A DNA stretch of 16,442 nt from an uncultured Elusimicrobium sp. Lineage in GTDB: Bacteria > Elusimicrobiota > Endomicrobiia > Endomicrobiales > Endomicrobiaceae. The notes under the pieces were generated by a model, which was not told the DNA's origin, made no database searches, and saw nothing but the letters and a program-made list of their open reading frames with translations. The stretch covers positions 1 through 16,442 of the forward strand of contig CACWKJ010000006.1 of the NCBI GenBank assembly GCA_902761395.1, written 5' to 3'. Of the stretch, positions 13,937-16,442 are shown in pieces. The position numbers and the translations under genes were made by a program. The number at the start of each line of letters is the position of its first letter. Position 1 is the first letter of the stretch.

Positions 13937-14604
13937 TGATTCCCTCCATATCTTTATCAAATATAAACCTTATATATTCAAATAAATATATACTGAAAAA
14001 TATAAATATTGATATAAAAAAAGGTGATTGTGTAAGTATATTAGGACACAATGGTGCCGGCAAAACAACCTTATTCAAAATAGTAAACGGATTAATTGAG
14101 CCGACAGACGGAACAGTTAGGATATTTGGTAATAATTTAAATAATGAAATAAAGAAACGAATAGGATATATTCCTCAAATAAACACATTTGAAAAAAATA
14201 TTCCTATAACGGTTAAACAAGTTATAGAAATAGGTATAACAGCAAGAAAAGGCCTTTTTAAAAAATTATCAAAACAAGATAACTTACTTGTTGAGAGTAT
14301 TGCTGCAAAACTCGATATAAATAAATTGTTGAATGTTCCTATAGGAAAACTGTCAGGCGGTGAAATACAGAAAGTTTCTATAGCAAGAGTTTTGGCGCAA
14401 CAAGCAGATATTTTTTTATTGGATGAACCATTATCAAATCTCGATGTAAAATCTCAAAAAAACATTATTGAAATAATAGAGAATATCCATTTTGAAAAAA
14501 AAGCAACAATTTTAATAGTGTTACACAATTTTGAGCAGAAACCAAAATGTTGCAACAAAGAAATTGTGCTTGAAAAAGGTGAAATTGTAAATTATAAATT
14601 ATAA
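13936..14604 (+). CDS. Metal-type ABC transporter ATPase
   Basis: This 222-residue protein is an ABC ATPase that should power the importer whose binding protein and permease flank it. Walker A is G-H-N-G-A-G-K-T (37-44), the Q-loop is I-P-Q (79-81), the signature is L-S-G-G-E (139-143), Walker B is I-F-L-L-D-E (159-164), the D-loop is S-N-L-D (167-170) and the switch His is H197. All catalytic residues are intact. Length and order match ZnuC/MntB-like proteins, but the metal cannot be read from the ATPase. A C-C pair (205-206) occurs near the end. Its ATG overlaps the binding-protein stop as TAATG, so expression is probably by translational re-initiation. The permease starts 10 bases downstream. 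Confidence 0.93.
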   Translation: MIPSISLSNINLIYSNKYILKNINIDIKKGDCVSILGHNGAGKTTLFKIVNGLIEPTDGTVRIFGNNLNNEIKKRIGYIPQINTFEKNIPITVKQVIEIGITARKGLFKKLSKQDNLLVESIAAKLDINKLLNVPIGKLSGGEIQKVSIARVLAQQADIFLLDEPLSNLDVKSQKNIIEIIENIHFEKKATILIVLHNFEQKPKCCNKEIVLEKGEIVNYKL

Positions 14605-14613
14605 ATTTTCGTT

Positions 14614-15420
14614 ATGTTGGAACTTTTAGATTTTTTTAATTATTCTTTTTTTAACAGAGCAATAATATTATCGATTTTAGCGGGGTTATCCTGTGGAATT
14701 ATCGGTGTGTGGATATTGTTGCTAAATGTTCCGTTTATAGGTGTTACTATTGCACATTGTGCCTTTGCCGGTGCAATAGTAGGTTTATTTCTCGGAATAA
14801 ATCCGGCTTTGTCCGGTTTTGTATTCTGTATATTGGCGGCATTTATGATAAATCCTATATCAGAGAAAATAAAAAGTCAAAATAATATTTCAATAAGTTT
14901 GTTGTTTTCTTTCAGTATTGCTATAGCTTTTATTTTTGCCGGCTTATTTAAAGAGCATTTAACCGATTTGTTCAGCTTATTTTGGGGAAATTTATTGATA
15001 TCTTCTTCGGAAGATATTATTTTTAATGTAATCGTCGCAGTTATATTAATATTATTTGCAATTATATTTCACAGGGGAATAATTGCACTGTTTTTCAGCA
15101 GAGAAATTTCAAAATCGTGCGGAATACCTGAAAAATTGATTTTTACATTAATGCTGTTGCTTTTATGCTCCACGATAAGTATAAACTTGAAATCTATCGG
15201 CGGACTATTAATATATAGTTTAATATCGTTGCCGGCAGCTACGGCATACCAACTTACTTACAGTTTAACAAAAATGTATTTGTTGTCGATATTTTTTGCC
15301 GTATCGGCTTGTGTTACAGGTTTGTTTATTTCAACATTCTTTTCTATACCGGTCGGGGCAACGATAATATTGGTTTCCTGCATAATTTTTATTATATCTT
15401 TACTTTATAAAAAAAGATAA
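14614..15420 (+). CDS. ABC-3 family metal transporter permease
   Basis: The 268-residue product is almost entirely hydrophobic, with about eight or nine membrane helices (near 15-36, 40-60, 64-80, 92-112, 135-153, 175-191, 195-215, 222-240, 246-264). The S-I-G-G-L-L-I-Y-S-L-I-S-L-P-A-A-T-A run (194-211) matches the conserved segment of ABC-3 (ZnuB/TroC) permeases that carry zinc, manganese or iron. Small residues and a Gly-rich early helix (24-31) also fit. It should form a dimer in the inner membrane coupled to the upstream ATPase. There is no obvious Shine-Dalgarno sequence before the ATG, so translation may be coupled. An alternative start at ATG 14848 would remove several helices and is unlikely. 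The -10 of the next promoter begins just after the stop. Confidence 0.92.
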   Translation: MLELLDFFNYSFFNRAIILSILAGLSCGIIGVWILLLNVPFIGVTIAHCAFAGAIVGLFLGINPALSGFVFCILAAFMINPISEKIKSQNNISISLLFSFSIAIAFIFAGLFKEHLTDLFSLFWGNLLISSSEDIIFNVIVAVILILFAIIFHRGIIALFFSREISKSCGIPEKLIFTLMLLLLCSTISINLKSIGGLLIYSLISLPAATAYQLTYSLTKMYLLSIFFAVSACVTGLFISTFFSIPVGATIILVSCIIFIISLLYKKR

Positions 15421-15425
15421 TAAAA

Positions 15426-15478
15426 TGCTATAATAACTAAGATACATTATTAATAATAAATTAAGAATATACGGGAGG
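15426..15478 (+). promoter_or_regulatory. Extended -10 promoter and ribosome-binding site for gpmA
   Basis: The 66-base gap between the permease gene and gpmA starts with T-G-C followed by a consensus TATAAT (15426-15434). This is an extended -10 element, which can work with a poor -35. The best upstream match, TTTATA at 15404-15409, has a 19-base spacer and is weak. A strong Shine-Dalgarno GGGAGG (15473-15478) lies 8 bases before the gpmA ATG. This gap and promoter suggest that gpmA is transcribed independently. I see no terminator hairpin between the two genes. Confidence 0.6.
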
Positions 15479-15486
15479 ATGTAAAG

Positions 15487-16236
15487 ATGTACAAATTAGT
15501 TTTGATTAGACATGGCGAAAGTGTTTGGAACAAAGAAAACAAATTTACCGGATGGACAGATGTTGATTTGTCCGAGAAAGGAACTCAGGAAGCAATAAAA
15601 GCAGGTCAAGATTTAAAGAAAGAAGGCTTTTCTTTTGATTTGGCATATACTTCCGTTTTAAAAAGAGCTATAAAAACTTTAAATAATGTTTTGGAACAGA
15701 TGGATTTGTTATGGATACCTGTAGAAAAATCTTGGAGATTGAACGAAAGACATTACGGTTCTTTACAAGGTTTGAATAAAGCCGAAACTGCAGCAAAGTT
15801 CGGTGAAGCACAAGTAAAAATTTGGAGAAGAAGTTATGATACTCCGCCTGAACCTCTTTCAACAAGTGATGAAAGATATGCAGGTAACGATCCGAGATAT
15901 AAAAATGTTGATAAAAAAGATATTCCTTTAACGGAATGTTTAAAAGACACGGTTGCAAGAGTTATACCTTTTTGGAACAGTGAAATTGCTCCTAAAATAA
16001 AAGAAGGTAAGAAAATAATTATAGCTGCTCACGGTAACAGTTTAAGAGCATTGGTAAAATATTTAGACAATATCAGTGATGAAAATATCGTTAATTTAAA
16101 TATTCCTACAGCAATGCCTTTGGTTTACGAATTGGACGAAAACTTAAAACCTGTTAAGAGTTATTATGTAGGTGATCCTGAAGCAGTTAAAAAAGCTATG
16201 GAAGCAGTTGCAAATCAGGGAAAAGTACAGAAGTAG
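15487..16236 (+). CDS. gpmA: 2,3-bisphosphoglycerate-dependent phosphoglycerate mutase
   Basis: GpmA interconverts 3- and 2-phosphoglycerate in glycolysis and gluconeogenesis through a phosphohistidine enzyme. The 249-residue sequence matches the family length of about 250. It shows L-I-R-H-G-E-S-V-W-N (6-15) with phospho-acceptor His9, the F-T-G-W-T-D-V-D-L-S segment (20-29), T-S-V-L-K-R-A-I-K-T (55-64) with substrate-binding Arg60, E-R-H-Y-G-S-L-Q-G-L-N-K (87-98) with catalytic Glu87, and A-A-H-G-N-S-L-R (180-187) with His182. The full C-terminal tail is present. It is separated from the metal importer by a gap with its own promoter and has a strong ribosome-binding site. It is followed by a tRNA gene with a separate promoter. 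Confidence 0.97.
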   Translation: MYKLVLIRHGESVWNKENKFTGWTDVDLSEKGTQEAIKAGQDLKKEGFSFDLAYTSVLKRAIKTLNNVLEQMDLLWIPVEKSWRLNERHYGSLQGLNKAETAAKFGEAQVKIWRRSYDTPPEPLSTSDERYAGNDPRYKNVDKKDIPLTECLKDTVARVIPFWNSEIAPKIKEGKKIIIAAHGNSLRALVKYLDNISDENIVNLNIPTAMPLVYELDENLKPVKSYYVGDPEAVKKAMEAVANQGKVQK

Positions 16237-16247
16237 TTTTGGTTTTA

Positions 16248-16276
16248 TTGACTAAAAAAAAATTATAATGTAAAAT
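16248..16276 (+). promoter_or_regulatory. Promoter of tRNA-Leu
   Basis: TTGACT (16248-16253) and TAAAAT (16271-16276) are separated by exactly 17 bases, close to the housekeeping sigma consensus. The predicted start of transcription, about 7 bases further on, falls a few bases before the mature tRNA 5' end at 16288. A TATAAT at 16264-16269 has a spacer of only 10 bases and fits less well. Confidence 0.65.
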
Positions 16277-16287
16277 AATTGGACATT

Positions 16288-16373
16288 GCCGAGGTGGTGG
16301 AATTGGCAGACACGTGAGACTCAAAATCTCAAGTTGCTTAGGCGGCGTGCGGGTTCAAGTCCCGCCCTCGGCA
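16288..16373 (+). tRNA. tRNA-Leu, anticodon CAA
   Basis: The 86-base gene folds as a class II tRNA. The acceptor strands GCCGAGG (16288-16294) and CCTCGGC (16366-16372) pair perfectly, with discriminator A at 16373. The D-arm region carries the GG of the loop. The anticodon stem TGAGA/TCTCA encloses the loop CTCAAAA with anticodon CAA (16322-16324), which reads UUG. A long variable arm (about 16332-16348) with a GTTGC/GCGGC stem is typical of leucine tRNA. The T-arm is GCGGG-TTCAAGT-CCCGC. The 3' CCA is not encoded (the sequence continues CTTCC), so it must be added by a nucleotidyltransferase. Confidence 0.97.
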
Positions 16374-16404
16374 CTTCCGAAAAATGTTCAATTAAAAGTT
16401 ATAT

Positions 16405-16442
16405 AAAGAAACAGCAACTCATATACGAGTTGCTGTTTCTTT
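16405..16442 (+). terminator. Intrinsic terminator after tRNA-Leu
   Basis: A perfect 16-base-pair inverted repeat (16405-16420 and 16427-16442) surrounds a six-base loop ATATAC. The stem starts with AAAGAAACAGC and ends with GCTGTTTCTTT, so the T-rich arm follows the GC-containing part of the hairpin. It lies 31 bases after the tRNA. Its symmetric A- and T-rich ends mean it could also terminate a convergent gene beyond the window edge. The window stops within or right at the end of the element. Confidence 0.82.

Noticed and set aside
16264..16269. TATAAT as the -10 of the tRNA promoter
   Set aside because: The spacer to TTGACT would be only 10 bases. TAAAAT at 16271 gives the optimal 17.

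Overview
The window is a strongly AT-rich bacterial segment in which every recognisable gene lies on the + strand. UGA is a normal stop codon: purS ends in TGA, and prfB carries a functional-looking UGA frameshift site. This excludes the genetic codes that reassign UGA. The cell is probably a diderm. The evidence is a C-terminal fragment that looks like apolipoprotein N-acyltransferase, an FtsB-like division protein, and a periplasmic binding protein with a cleavable signal peptide and no lipobox. I cannot name the phylum. An Elusimicrobiota-like or other AT-rich, host-associated anaerobe is a guess from composition and gene content only.

Layout. 1-120 is the end of an lnt-like gene. 131-1217 is prfB, read through a +1 programmed frameshift. 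1240-2814 encodes an aldehyde dehydrogenase-superfamily enzyme, and 2823-5003 a large membrane-bound sensor histidine kinase with no response regulator beside it. After a 71-base gap with a plausible promoter comes a tightly packed run, 5075-15420: purC, a double-length purS, purL, purQ, a small Cys-rich membrane protein of unknown function, purD, purE, mnmA, an ftsB-like gene and a three-gene metal-type ABC importer (binding protein, ATPase, permease). Gaps inside the run are 16 bases or less and several genes overlap, so it may be one transcript. Then come gpmA with its own extended -10 promoter, tRNA-Leu(CAA) with its own promoter, and a long perfect hairpin terminator that reaches the end of the window.

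How the genes work together. PurS, PurL and PurQ should form the FGAM synthetase complex (step 4). PurD is step 2, PurE makes CAIR and PurC uses it. The other purine genes (purF, purN, purM, purK, purB, purH) are not in the window. The FGAM synthetase looks like a three-piece version of the PurSL or large-PurL layout, because PurS is a tandem duplication that could supply the PurS-dimer equivalent in one chain. mnmA, ftsB and the ABC importer are functionally unrelated passengers of the run (tRNA 2-thiolation, division, metal uptake).

Most worth a second look are the tandem PurS, a PurE with mixed class I and class II active-site motifs, the uncharacterised Cys-rich membrane protein between purQ and purD, and the ZnuA-like binding protein whose usual His ligands appear to be missing. 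I see no CRISPR array, insertion sequence, prophage or clear sign of horizontal transfer. No gene-free stretch exceeds 300 bases.
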